This document shows positions 7,324-15,671 of a DNA stretch of 64,000 bases, in pieces (position 1 is the first letter of the stretch; each line of letters starts with the position of its first letter). Both the position numbers and the translations under genes were made by a program. The stretch lies in contig JAXDAY010000029.1 of NCBI GenBank assembly GCA_034679345.1, positions 124,001 through 188,000 of the forward strand, given 5' to 3'. Source of the DNA: JAXDAY01 sp034679345 (GTDB taxonomy: Bacteria; Eisenbacteria; RBG-16-71-46; CAIMUX01; VGJL01). A model generated the notes under the pieces. It had not been told where the DNA came from. It saw only the letters and a list, made by a program, of their open reading frames with translations, and did not search any database.

Positions 7324-8631
7324 ATGTGCCGTGACCACGCCAGGAATTCCAGCGCGCTCAAGATCCGGGGGGCGTACTCCGCTTGTCTCTTCCTTGTGGG
7401 ATCGCTCATCTGCGGCTCGGCGAACGCAGCCGTCCCGCATCGGACAGGGGACGAGTCGATCCCGAAGGCTCCACAAGCGATCACGACCACCTATGCCAAC
7501 TCGGCGGAAGACCTGCTCGACTGCCTCGCCGGATCCGATGTCGTCATCACGAACGCAGTCCTCACCAGCTCACCGCTTTCGGCGGGAACCTTCACGGGGG
7601 CGCTCTCCGTCTTCGGCTTCGACGACGGAATTGTCCTCAGCAGCGGAGACATCCGGAACATCGTCGGCCCCAACCTGAGCGACCAGGCGACCGGCAGCTT
7701 TGGCGCCGCCGGGGACAATGACATCTCCGACATGCTGGGGGGGATCGAGACCTATGACGCGGCAGTCCTCGAGTTCGATTGCCAGTGCGCCGCCGGAGCG
7801 TCGATCTCGATGCAGTACCTGTTCGGCTCCGAGGAGTACAACGAGTATGTCCACCAGGTGAACGACGCCTTCGCCTTCTTCGTCGATGGCGTGCCGATCG
7901 CGCTGGTCCCCGAGGGGTGCGACACGCCCGGGCTCCCCGTGACGATCAACAACGTCAACTGTGGAAATCCCTACGCTCCACCCGACGGGGTCAACTGCGG
8001 CTGCTACCGCAACAACGACCTCGACGACGGGGGCGGCTCGATCGACACGGAGATGGATGGCCTCACACAGACCTTCTTCGCGACGGTCGATGTCGGCGCC
8101 GGAACTCACCATGTCAAGATCGCCATTGCCGACGCGCTCGACACCGCTTTCGACTCCGCCGTCCTTATCCGCTGCGGGAGCCTGACCTGCTCCCCCCCAC
8201 CCCGGGTCGGAGCCTGCTGCTTCGAGAACGGGCAGTGCGTGTCGCTCGCCGAGGAGGATTGCACGAGCCAGGGCGGCTCCTACCGCGGCGATGAGTTCCC
8301 GTGCGAGCCGAACCCTTGCCAGTCCTCCGATGTCGAGGACGACGCGGAACCGGAGTCGCGACTCGATCGCGGAGCCGCCCCGAATCCGTTCGATGCGACC
8401 ACCACGATTCGCTACTCCCTTCAGGTCGCCGGCCCGGTGTCGATCGCGCTCTTCGATGCGGGCGGTCGTCTTGTGCGCGAGTGGACGCGCTCGGAGCAGT
8501 CACCCGGCGATCACGCGATCACGTGGGACGGCGGCGACGATGCGGGCAGACGATTGCCGGCGGGGGTTTACCTTGTCCGGATCCGGACCCAAAGGGGGGA
8601 CTCGACCCGGCGCCTCGTATTGTCCCGATAG
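7324..8631 (+). CDS. Choice-of-anchor L domain protein with cysteine module and FlgD-like tail
   Basis: The protein has 435 residues. ATG 7324 is preferred over the in-frame ATG 21 bases upstream because GGGAGAA precedes it. The N-terminus has a signal sequence (AYSACLFLVGSLICGSANAA). The main body (about 45-290) carries the hallmarks of the choice-of-anchor L domain: SAGTFTG, GIVLSSGDI, an FGSEEYNEYV segment, NDAFAFFVDG, VTINNVN and YRNNDL, ending with a DSAVLIR strand. One cysteine module (GACCFENGQC...CEPNPC) and a FlgD-like module (NPFDATTTIRY ... GRRLPAGVYLVRI) follow. The FlgD module is close to that of the preceding gene, so the two tails look like recent paralogues. Such proteins are surface or matrix components; the ligand is unknown. 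It is convergent with the GNAT gene, with 6 bases between stops. Confidence 0.88.
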   Translation: MCRDHARNSSALKIRGAYSACLFLVGSLICGSANAAVPHRTGDESIPKAPQAITTTYANSAEDLLDCLAGSDVVITNAVLTSSPLSAGTFTGALSVFGFDDGIVLSSGDIRNIVGPNLSDQATGSFGAAGDNDISDMLGGIETYDAAVLEFDCQCAAGASISMQYLFGSEEYNEYVHQVNDAFAFFVDGVPIALVPEGCDTPGLPVTINNVNCGNPYAPPDGVNCGCYRNNDLDDGGGSIDTEMDGLTQTFFATVDVGAGTHHVKIAIADALDTAFDSAVLIRCGSLTCSPPPRVGACCFENGQCVSLAEEDCTSQGGSYRGDEFPCEPNPCQSSDVEDDAEPESRLDRGAAPNPFDATTTIRYSLQVAGPVSIALFDAGGRLVREWTRSEQSPGDHAITWDGGDDAGRRLPAGVYLVRIRTQRGDSTRRLVLSR

Positions 8632-8637
8632 CGCCGA

Positions 8638-9657
8638 TCAGAAGCCCATCCAGTCTCCGGTCGTGAAGTCGCAGAGCGCGAAGAGTTCCGCCGAAGCCCG
8701 GTCCTCGGGCGGAACGAGCAGGCGCGCGGGCCGAGGATCGTACTTTCGGGGGACGCGAATCGAGAGAGGAGGCAGCGACCAGCCGGGCCGTCTCTCCACG
8801 TTGTGAACTCCAAGGCACGCGTCCGCGCGCGCCCCGGATCGGGCGGCCTCGCAGAGAGTCGGAGGGACCTGCGGGTCGCCGATCAGGTCGACGACGACCT
8901 GCGCCCGGATGCCCCGATAGCGGAACGGGCTCCACACGACGATCGTCGTCGATCCCCTCTTGGGCTGCTCGACGGCCAGGAATCGATAGTCGGCGGGATC
9001 GCGCATCTTCTCGTATCTCCAGGCGAGATAGGCTCCGTTCTTCGCGATCGCTCCTCTGGACCGCGGCGCCGCCATCAGCCGGTCGGCGATCCCGCGGGCT
9101 TCCGGCGCCGAGATCTCGCGGATACGGGTTCGCCTGCCGGCCCGCAGAGTCTGGACCGCCATCGCCGTCCACAGAGGATAGACCGTGAGGGGGATGGAGC
9201 GCAGCTCGAGATAGCCCTGCTTCAGGAAGACCCCGATCGATCGAATGTTGGGGAACGTATAGACCCGATCGCCTCGTTCGACGAGGAACCGGGTCAACCC
9301 GCGCAGGAGCTTCCCGCCGAGGCCGCGCCCCTGCTGGGCGGGATCCACCATGAAGTCCCCGATCTGGTAGGCCCGGACGATGCTTCCGTCGGGGAGGATC
9401 ACCTCCGTCGCGATCGCGGAGATCGCGCCGATCCAGACGCCATTCTCCTCGATGATCGCAAGCAGGGAGGCTCCGGCGGGGTTGGCGTCGTAGAGGAGCC
9501 GAAGCTGCTCCTCGCTGATCTGCTTGGCGTCGCCCTTCGCGATGAATCCTCCCCAGGTGCGCATGAAGAGCTCGTAATGCCGGGAGTCGAACTTCTCATA
9601 GACGAACGAGACCGCCTCGAGCGAATCCCGCCCTCGCGCCCGGGAGTCGGCCGTCAT
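8638..9657 (-). CDS. GNAT-family N-acetyltransferase
   Basis: The protein has 339 residues. The start at 9657 overlaps the deacetylase stop by 4 bases (ATGA), so the two are translationally coupled. The N-terminal half has a GNAT core: EENGVWIGAISAIATEV (beta4), then GDFMVDPAQQGRGLGGKLLR, which holds the acetyl-CoA pyrophosphate loop (QGRGLG). YTFPNIRSIGVFLKQGYLEL follows as the closing region. The C-terminal half (about 170-339) is less conserved and includes AYLAWRYEKMRDPADYRFL and an Asp/Arg-rich end; double-GNAT or FemAB-like architectures look like this. In context it may acylate a sugar or amine made with the deacetylase. The substrate is unknown. Confidence 0.78.
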   Translation of the reverse strand: MTADSRARGRDSLEAVSFVYEKFDSRHYELFMRTWGGFIAKGDAKQISEEQLRLLYDANPAGASLLAIIEENGVWIGAISAIATEVILPDGSIVRAYQIGDFMVDPAQQGRGLGGKLLRGLTRFLVERGDRVYTFPNIRSIGVFLKQGYLELRSIPLTVYPLWTAMAVQTLRAGRRTRIREISAPEARGIADRLMAAPRSRGAIAKNGAYLAWRYEKMRDPADYRFLAVEQPKRGSTTIVVWSPFRYRGIRAQVVVDLIGDPQVPPTLCEAARSGARADACLGVHNVERRPGWSLPPLSIRVPRKYDPRPARLLVPPEDRASAELFALCDFTTGDWMGF

Positions 9658-10565
9658 CGCGAATCCTCCAGTCCGGCGAGCCGATCCGGGCTGACGGCTG
9701 GCCTCATCAAGCTCGCCTCGATCGACAGGAAGCGGGCGCTTTTCAGCACGGCCTTCATGAAACCCTCCCGGTTGCGGCATCGCCATGCGTAGAGGGCCGT
9801 GGAAACCCGGGCGGAGAGGCCGCGATACGGGATCGAGAAGGCGCTCGAGAGCCCGCTCAACTCGAATGTGTGGCAGTACCAGTGGAAATAGTCTCTCCTC
9901 GCCAGCCATTCGCGGAGCGACCGCATGTAGAGACCCTCGGGCATCAGCCGCGAGGTGACTCCGTAGCCGATCGGGTATTTGACTCGCCCCCCTAGAAGAT
10001 GAAGCGTCGATATGGGCACATGGAGGATTCCTTCGGCGAGCTCCACCGGGCGGTTCGACCGGGGGGCGTTCGACCGCGCGACACCCACGCCGGATGAGAC
10101 GTACCGGATCCCGTTGCGCTGGAGGATGCGGAGATGCTCCTCGTCGTACGGCATCGAGAATGCCGGCGGACGGTAGCCGACGATCGGGCTTCCGATGCGC
10201 GTGAGCTGCTCGAGCGATCGGCAGAGATCGGTCTCGAACTCATCCAGCGAAAGAGCCGCGATGTTCCGATGCCTGAAGCCGTGGGATGCCAGCGAGTGCC
10301 CCCGCGCCGCGATCTCGCGGATGGCCGCGGGGTGGCGCTCGCAGTACTGGGCGTTGACGAAGAATGTCGCCTGGGCTTCGCACGAATCGATCAGATCCAG
10401 GGCGCCCCGGATCTCCCGTTCGATGTCGGAGGAGTAGTCGGGGGGGACCGCCTCGCCGAAGAAATCGGCATTGGCGATCAACAGATCGTCCACGTCGATC
10501 GAGAGGATCCGATTCCGAGTCTCCGGCGACGCGGGCAGCGTCTGATCCTGCATCACGCGAAGCAT
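9654..10565 (-). CDS. Polysaccharide deacetylase family protein (NodB fold)
   Basis: The protein has 303 residues. Motif 1 is SIDVDDL (the usual metal/catalytic Asp pair region). Motif 2 is SHGFRHRNI, holding the HxxxH metal-binding pair. Motif 3 is GYRPPAFSMP. ATFFVNAQYCERHP and AARGHSLASHG between them are typical of the DUF3473-linked, exopolysaccharide-associated deacetylases. It should remove N-acetyl groups from a polysaccharide or lipid-linked sugar. There is no signal peptide, so it acts in the cytoplasm or is exported unconventionally. The start is uncertain (ATG 10565 or the ATG four codons later); neither has a strong ribosome site. It is coupled to the GNAT gene, and the large propeller gene lies 74 bases upstream on the same strand. 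Confidence 0.82.
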   Translation of the reverse strand: MLRVMQDQTLPASPETRNRILSIDVDDLLIANADFFGEAVPPDYSSDIEREIRGALDLIDSCEAQATFFVNAQYCERHPAAIREIAARGHSLASHGFRHRNIAALSLDEFETDLCRSLEQLTRIGSPIVGYRPPAFSMPYDEEHLRILQRNGIRYVSSGVGVARSNAPRSNRPVELAEGILHVPISTLHLLGGRVKYPIGYGVTSRLMPEGLYMRSLREWLARRDYFHWYCHTFELSGLSSAFSIPYRGLSARVSTALYAWRCRNREGFMKAVLKSARFLSIEASLMRPAVSPDRLAGLEDSR

Positions 10566-10639
10566 ACTACTTGAAGGCCGGCGCCGGCGGCACCGGGAAA
10601 TCAGGCGCCGGGACGCGCTCGCCCGGCCTGATTCCCCGC

Positions 10640-13039
10640 CTATCGCCCGAGGAGGACGATTCTCGCCGTGCGCCCCGGCCCTACCCCCGCGCCGTCGCCC
10701 ACGCGGAGGAAATAGATCCCCGGCGCGGATGCGCGACCGTCGGTTCCGCGCCCGTTCCAGCGAAGCTCCGTCACGCCGCCCGAACCGGCGATGCTCGCCG
10801 GCAGGCTCGCGACGAAGCGTCCGGCCGCATCATAGATCGACGAGCCGGAGGGCGCGGGGCGCTCCGCCGCGTTCCAGATGATCGCGGCGCCGGGCCGATA
10901 GGGAGTCGGCACGCGCAGGGTCCGGTCGAGCGCGGTCGCCTCGTCGAGCCCGCTCGCGCCAGTCGCCCAGCGCGCGAAGCAGGAGGCGGGGATGCCGCCC
11001 GCGATGTTGAACCGGCCGCCGACGATGAGATCCTCGTCCAGACAGACGGCCGAGTGGACGCGGGCGAGCGATACACCGTCGATCCCATCGCCGAAGGCGC
11101 TCCAGTCCGAGCCGTCCCAGTGGATGAGACATCGCGGTCCCGGGGCGCCGTCCACATAGTCGAACATCCCGGCGATCGCGACCCCACCCTCGTAAGGGAG
11201 GACGCAGTCGACGGCGTTGTTCAAGCCTCCCGCGACCTCGCTCCAGCTCGATCCGTCCCACGAGGCGATGTTCTGCGCGGGGGCTCCACCGGCCGCGCCG
11301 AAGGTCCCGCCGGCGTAGAGAATCCCTTCGGCGGTCGCGAGGGCGCGGACCTCGTCGTTCTCCCCGCCGATTCCCCCTCCCACCGCGTGCCACTGGCCGC
11401 CGTCCCAGCGGGCGAGGTTCCATGCTTCGACTCCGCCCGCCGTCTCGAAGTGGCCGCCCACATAAAGGTCGGATCCGACCGAGTGGAGGATCGAACCGTA
11501 ACCGACGTTCTCGCCGGTCCACCAGTGGGGCAGGAAAAGCCCCGAGTCGAGGGGTTGCCATTGATCGCCTTCGAGGAGCGCGATGCGCTCGCATGCGACG
11601 CCTCCCGCAACGGAGAACCAGCCCGTGACGGCCAGCCTCCCCTGGAACTCGGCGAGCGCCTCGACGGCCCCGTCGAGAGCCCCGCCCACGGGATGCCACT
11701 GCGATCCGTCGTAGCGGGCGAGATAGCGGATCGCCTGACCGCCGATCCCCTCGAAGCCGCCGCCCGCATAGAGTGATCCATTCCAGGAGAGGAACGAGTG
11801 GATCGTGCCCGCATAGGGCTCGACGGTCCCAAGCGTTTCCCATCGGGATCCGTCCCAGCGGGCGAATCCGGAGACCGTCGCTTCGCCGGCCCTCGTGAAA
11901 TCGCCCGCTGCGTAGATCTCCCCATCGTGGTCGACCATCTCGGCGAGGCGATCGTTCAGGCCCTCGCCCGCCCCGGACACAACCGCCGACCAGTCGGACC
12001 CGTCCCAGCGCGCGAGCGCTCCGCAGCCGACTTCTCCCGCGCGATCGAACGTCCCCCCCGCGATGAGATTGCCGTCGTAGAGGCAGAAGGAGGAGACCGG
12101 CTCGCTGCAGCCCGATCCGAGGGCATGCCACTCGGCCCCGTCCCAGCGCGCGACGCGCGAGGCCGGGACCTCGCCCGCGGTCGTGAATCCGCCGCCGGCA
12201 TAGAGGTCCGCGCCGTCCGAGAAGAGCGCGTTGCCCCATGCATCGAGGCCTGCGCCGAGGGAGGCCCAGGCCACGCCGTCGTAGGCGGCAATGTTCGAGA
12301 CCGATCCCGATCCGCCCATTGACCAGAACGACCCGATGGCGATGAGGCGGTCCCCGTGGGAAGCGAGCTCATAGACTTCTCCGTACATGCCTGGCGCCAC
12401 GTCGTCCCAGGCGGCGCCGTTCCACCGGCGGACGAAGAACCAGCCCGCCGCGTAGAGCTCGTCCCCATGGACGGCGAGGGCGTCGACGGTGGTCGTGAGA
12501 TCGCTTCCCATGGCGTGCCACTGCGCGCCGTCCCAGCGGGCGACGTTGGAGCAGGGAACCCCGTCCACGGAGCTGAAGCTGCCGGCGAGAACGAGAGAGC
12601 CGTTCCAGACCGCGAGAGTGCGCGCGATGTTGAGCAGCCCCGCGGTTCCCGAGCCCACGGAGCGCCACTGCGCGCCGTCCCAGCGCGCGATCCCGCGGGC
12701 GACCTCGCCGCCTGCGTAGTAGAAGGCGCCCACCGCGTAGAGCTCGCCGCCATAGACGGCGAGCGAGGCGACTCCGTTACTGAGCCCCTCGCCCATCCGG
12801 TGCCACTCCGTGCCGTCGAATCGGGCAATATTCAAGGCGGGCGTGTCCCCGACCGCGTGGAAGCCCCCCGCGATCACGAGATCGCCATCGTAGAGAATCG
12901 CGCATCCGACGCTCCCGTCGACCCCGGGCAGGGGGAACTCGAAGCCGGGCGTCCACGCGCCGAGCGGGGTAGCGACGGCCGGAGCGGCCAGACCGAGAGT
13001 GAGGGCCAGCAGGATCGGCAGAACGGAGAGAGACTTCAC
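10640..13039 (-). CDS. Large exported beta-propeller repeat protein with C-terminal FlgD-like module
   Basis: The protein has 799 residues. A GTG start at 13039 is chosen: GGAGG precedes it by 7 bases, and a clean signal peptide follows (KSLSVLPILLALTLGLAAPA). From about residue 30 to 700 it is built of ~40-44-residue units of the type ARWDGxxWHxLGxG, then VxxLxxxxGxLYAGGxFxxAG. This resembles Kelch/delta-60-type propeller repeats found in secreted proteins of FCB bacteria; there are about 16 copies, enough for two propellers. The C-terminus starts VPTPYRPGAAIIWN, and WNGRGTDGRASAPGIYFLRV marks a FlgD-like Ig domain. Probable role: surface display or binding, with unknown ligand. A good promoter lies just upstream. 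Confidence 0.85.
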   Translation of the reverse strand: MKSLSVLPILLALTLGLAAPAVATPLGAWTPGFEFPLPGVDGSVGCAILYDGDLVIAGGFHAVGDTPALNIARFDGTEWHRMGEGLSNGVASLAVYGGELYAVGAFYYAGGEVARGIARWDGAQWRSVGSGTAGLLNIARTLAVWNGSLVLAGSFSSVDGVPCSNVARWDGAQWHAMGSDLTTTVDALAVHGDELYAAGWFFVRRWNGAAWDDVAPGMYGEVYELASHGDRLIAIGSFWSMGGSGSVSNIAAYDGVAWASLGAGLDAWGNALFSDGADLYAGGGFTTAGEVPASRVARWDGAEWHALGSGCSEPVSSFCLYDGNLIAGGTFDRAGEVGCGALARWDGSDWSAVVSGAGEGLNDRLAEMVDHDGEIYAAGDFTRAGEATVSGFARWDGSRWETLGTVEPYAGTIHSFLSWNGSLYAGGGFEGIGGQAIRYLARYDGSQWHPVGGALDGAVEALAEFQGRLAVTGWFSVAGGVACERIALLEGDQWQPLDSGLFLPHWWTGENVGYGSILHSVGSDLYVGGHFETAGGVEAWNLARWDGGQWHAVGGGIGGENDEVRALATAEGILYAGGTFGAAGGAPAQNIASWDGSSWSEVAGGLNNAVDCVLPYEGGVAIAGMFDYVDGAPGPRCLIHWDGSDWSAFGDGIDGVSLARVHSAVCLDEDLIVGGRFNIAGGIPASCFARWATGASGLDEATALDRTLRVPTPYRPGAAIIWNAAERPAPSGSSIYDAAGRFVASLPASIAGSGGVTELRWNGRGTDGRASAPGIYFLRVGDGAGVGPGRTARIVLLGR

Positions 13040-13085
13040 GGGGACGCCTCCTTGCTCAGGACGTGCGGCTGTCTGTGGCGGTTGA

Positions 13086-13114
13086 ATTCTATAGCCTTCC
13101 CGCACATGGGGCAA
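13086..13114 (-). promoter_or_regulatory. Sigma-70-like promoter of the propeller gene
   Basis: On the minus strand TTGCCC (13114-13109) and TAGAAT (13091-13086) are 17 bases apart. The expected start is near 13079, about 40 bases before the GTG at 13039. Confidence 0.6.
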
Positions 13115-13146
13115 GTGGTGGGGAGCCGGCGCCCCCGAAAATACCC

Positions 13147-13175
13147 TTGCGCTTGACGATCGTTGTTGGTAAAGA
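13147..13175 (+). promoter_or_regulatory. Possible promoter of the Fur-family/rubrerythrin unit
   Basis: TTGCGC (13147-13152), 17 bases, TAAAGA (13170-13175). The start would fall near 13182, directly before the AGGAGA ribosome site at 13185. The -10 is a weak match. I did not find a convincing palindromic Fur/PerR box over it. Confidence 0.35.
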
Positions 13176-13195
13176 TTCGCATCTAGGAGATCTTC

Positions 13196-13708
13196 TTGGG
13201 AAAGCAGGGGAAGAGCATTGACCCGCGGGCGAGCGCCGGTCGGAGGGCCGAAGAGGTCGACGCGTGGTGCGCGCGTTTCGTGGAGGATTGCCGCCGCCGC
13301 GGAATCCGCGTGACCGCCCAGCGTCTCGCGGTCTATCGCGCGGTCGTCGCCGACCTCTCCCACCCGACGGTGGAGACGGTCCACCGGAGGATCCCGCGCC
13401 AGATGGAGTCGATGTCGCTCGCCACGGTCTATCGCATCCTCGAGTTCCTGGAGCGGGAGGGTCTCCTGCGCCGGGTGAGCACGACCGAGAGCGTCTGCCG
13501 ATTCGATGCGAATCTCGATCACCACCAGCACCTGGTCTGCCGAAGCTGCGGTGATATCCGGGATTGGGCGGAAGCGGCCCTGGACGGCGTGCGGATCCCG
13601 AGAAGGATTCCGCGAGGCTTCCGGGCCGAGTCGCTTGATATTCGAGTGATCGGCCTGTGCCGGGCCTGCTCGGGCGCGAACAGGATGAGGGCCAAGATTT
13701 CGCAGTAG
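13196..13708 (+). CDS. Fur-family metalloregulator, PerR-like
   Basis: The protein has 170 residues and starts at a TTG, with AGGAGA five bases upstream and no better start nearby. The winged-helix half (about 25-90) has RRRGIRVTAQRLAVYRAV and SMSLATVYRILEFLEREGLL, the standard Fur DNA-binding signature. The dimer/metal half has LDHHQHLVCRSCGDI (regulatory metal site plus the first CxxC), and a second CxxC near the end (GLCRACSG). Together these make the structural Zn(Cys)4 site seen in PerR. It sits 51 bases before rubrerythrin, so peroxide or iron sensing controlling that gene is a reasonable inference. The target operator was not identified by eye. Confidence 0.88.
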   Translation: MGKQGKSIDPRASAGRRAEEVDAWCARFVEDCRRRGIRVTAQRLAVYRAVVADLSHPTVETVHRRIPRQMESMSLATVYRILEFLEREGLLRRVSTTESVCRFDANLDHHQHLVCRSCGDIRDWAEAALDGVRIPRRIPRGFRAESLDIRVIGLCRACSGANRMRAKISQ

Positions 13709-13759
13709 GAGGAGAACAATAACCCGGGGCGGGACCCGCCCCGATTCGGAGGAGAAACG

Positions 13760-14179
13760 ATGGCGAATCTCAAGGGAAGCAAGACGCACCAGAATCTCAA
13801 GGACGCATTTTCAGGCGAGTCGCAGGCGAACCGCCGCTACCTCTACTTCGCGAAGATCGCCGACGTCGAGGGCTATCCCGAGGTGGCCGGCAACTTCCGC
13901 GAGACGGCCGAGGGAGAGACCGGACACGCCCACGGGCATCTCGACTACCTGAAGAAGGTGGGCGATCCGGCGACCGGGCTCCCGATGGGGGCCACAGATG
14001 ACAACCTCAAGGCCGCCATCCAGGGAGAGACGCACGAGTACACCGACATGTACCCCGGGATGGCAAAGACGGCGCGCGAGGAGGGATTCTCCGAGATCGC
14101 CGACTGGTTCGAGACCCTCGCGAAGGCTGAGAAGTCCCACGCGGGGCGTTTCGAGCAGATGCTGAAGTCGATCAGCTGA
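13760..14179 (+). CDS. Rubrerythrin, short form without rubredoxin domain
   Basis: The protein has 139 residues, with GGAGG well placed before the ATG. It is a four-helix ferritin-like diiron protein. Helix 1 has FSGESQANRRYLYFAKIA, helix 2 FRETAEGETGHAHGHLDYL, helix 3 IQGETHEYTDMYPGMAKTA and helix 4 ADWFETLAKAEKSHAGRFEQ, which gives the expected Glu/His ligands of the diiron site. Classical rubrerythrin adds a ~40-residue C-terminal rubredoxin (CxxC) domain. This one ends right after helix 4, so it must receive electrons from another protein. The Fe-S protein that follows is the obvious candidate. Role: cytoplasmic peroxide reduction. Confidence 0.93.
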   Translation: MANLKGSKTHQNLKDAFSGESQANRRYLYFAKIADVEGYPEVAGNFRETAEGETGHAHGHLDYLKKVGDPATGLPMGATDDNLKAAIQGETHEYTDMYPGMAKTAREEGFSEIADWFETLAKAEKSHAGRFEQMLKSIS

Positions 14180-14295
14180 GGGTGGAAACCGGGTGGAGCC
14201 GGCCTCGCAGGACCGGCCCCGCCGGCGGGAAGCGGTGTGGGAGGCGCTGCGGCCGATCAGGGCCGTAGCGCCCGCGCCGGGGAAGGGATGCGCCC

Positions 14296-15657
14296 ATGGC
14301 CGAGAGCGGTAATATCTCCTACGCGGCGACCGATGGCCTCTCCTACGACCCGCAGGAGCCCAAGTACTGGGATCCCGCGGCGATGGAGAAGGAGATCACG
14401 CGGATCTTCGAGGTCTGTCACGGCTGCCGGATGTGCTTCAAGTACTGCGACACATTTCCGGATCTCTTCTCGCTGATCGATGAGAAGCACGCCGGCGACG
14501 TTCGGAAGATCACGCCGGATGAGACCCAACGCGTGCTGGACGCCTGCTTCCAGTGCAAGCTGTGCGAAGTCCAGTGTCCCTACACGCCGCGGGACAACCA
14601 TCCATACCAGCTCGATTTCCCCAAGATGGTCCACCGCTACCGGGCCATTCGGAAGAAGGGCAGGAAGCTCTCGGCGCGCGAGCGCTTCCTGGCCGACCCG
14701 GATACGACCGGCAGGATAGCGCGCGCGAGCCTGGGCCTGGCGAATGTCGCCAATCGGATCGGCGTCGTCCGCTGGCTCATGGAGAAGGCGATCGGCGTGC
14801 ATCGCAGGAAGCTCCTGCCCGAGTTCGCCGCCGAGCCGTTCGAAGCCTGGGCGGCCAAGACCGGCCGGATCGCCGAGCGCCCGGGATGCGAGGTCGTGCT
14901 CTTCCAGACCTGCTTCGTGCAGCACAACGAGCCGCACATCGGGCGCGACACGATCGAGGTGCTCGAGCGAAACAAGGTCGATGTGAAGTGCGTGCGGGGC
15001 CTTCGCTGCTGCGGCATGCCCGCGTGGGAGAAGGGGGACCTCGCCTCGCTGCGCGCCCAGGCGAAGCACAACATGGCCCTCCTGCTGCCCTTCGTCGAGA
15101 AGGGAGCGAAGGTCCTCGCGATCAACCCGACATGCTCGATGATGATGCGCCGCGAGTATCCCGAGCTTGTGGCCGAGGAGGACCGGGAGGCCGCGCGAAA
15201 GCTCGCCTCGGCGATCATGGACCCCAGCGAGTTTCTGTGGGGGATCAGAAACGAGGAGCGATTCAACGCCGATTTCCGCAGCACGCCCGGCGGGACGGTG
15301 GGTTACCACGCCCCATGCCATCTGCGGGCGCAGGCGATCGGCTTTCGCTCGCGGGATCTCATGAAGAAGATCCCGGGCGTCCAGCCGGCGATGGTGCAGG
15401 AGTGCTGCGGCCACAACGGCACCTTCGCGATGACCGTCGAGGGTTTCGAGCCCTCGGCGCGGATCGGCAAGAAGGCGTTCGACGGAATGAAGGAGACCGG
15501 CGCCGCCGTCTGGGCGAGCGACTGCCCCCTGGCCGCGATCCAGTTTGCGCAGCACGCAGGCACCAAACCATTGCACCCGATGAGCCTTCTGGCGAGGGCC
15601 TATCGGGAGGACGGCTTCCCGACGAAGGTCGAGAGGCCAGAAGAGGAGAAGGCTTGA
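14296..15657 (+). CDS. Fe-S oxidoreductase with two 4Fe-4S and two CCG domains (HdrD/GlpC-like)
   Basis: The protein has 453 residues; the ATG follows GGAAGGGA. Near residues 40-50 (CHGCRMCFKYC) and 84-95 (CFQCKLCEVQCP) there are two CxxCxxCxxxC 4Fe-4S motifs. The C-terminal half has two CCG cysteine-rich domains (RCCGMPAWEKGD and ECCGHNGTF, each with further cysteines at VVLFQTCF, NPTC, APC and DCP). This is the architecture of heterodisulfide-reductase subunit D and GlpC-type electron-transfer proteins. There is no membrane segment, so it is likely cytoplasmic or peripheral. Between rubrerythrin and DUF3501 it is the likely electron donor for the peroxidase. Its own donor is not in the window. 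Confidence 0.88.
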   Translation: MAESGNISYAATDGLSYDPQEPKYWDPAAMEKEITRIFEVCHGCRMCFKYCDTFPDLFSLIDEKHAGDVRKITPDETQRVLDACFQCKLCEVQCPYTPRDNHPYQLDFPKMVHRYRAIRKKGRKLSARERFLADPDTTGRIARASLGLANVANRIGVVRWLMEKAIGVHRRKLLPEFAAEPFEAWAAKTGRIAERPGCEVVLFQTCFVQHNEPHIGRDTIEVLERNKVDVKCVRGLRCCGMPAWEKGDLASLRAQAKHNMALLLPFVEKGAKVLAINPTCSMMMRREYPELVAEEDREAARKLASAIMDPSEFLWGIRNEERFNADFRSTPGGTVGYHAPCHLRAQAIGFRSRDLMKKIPGVQPAMVQECCGHNGTFAMTVEGFEPSARIGKKAFDGMKETGAAVWASDCPLAAIQFAQHAGTKPLHPMSLLARAYREDGFPTKVERPEEEKA

Positions 15658-15671
15658 GCGGAGAAGCGAAG

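Noticed and set aside
10364..11776. 470-codon plus frame across the deacetylase and propeller genes
   Set aside because: Spans two genes coding on the other strand and has no recognisable protein features.
13120..13195. PerR/Fur operator before the Fur-like gene
   Set aside because: No palindrome of TTATAAT type could be found; only a weak -10 was seen.
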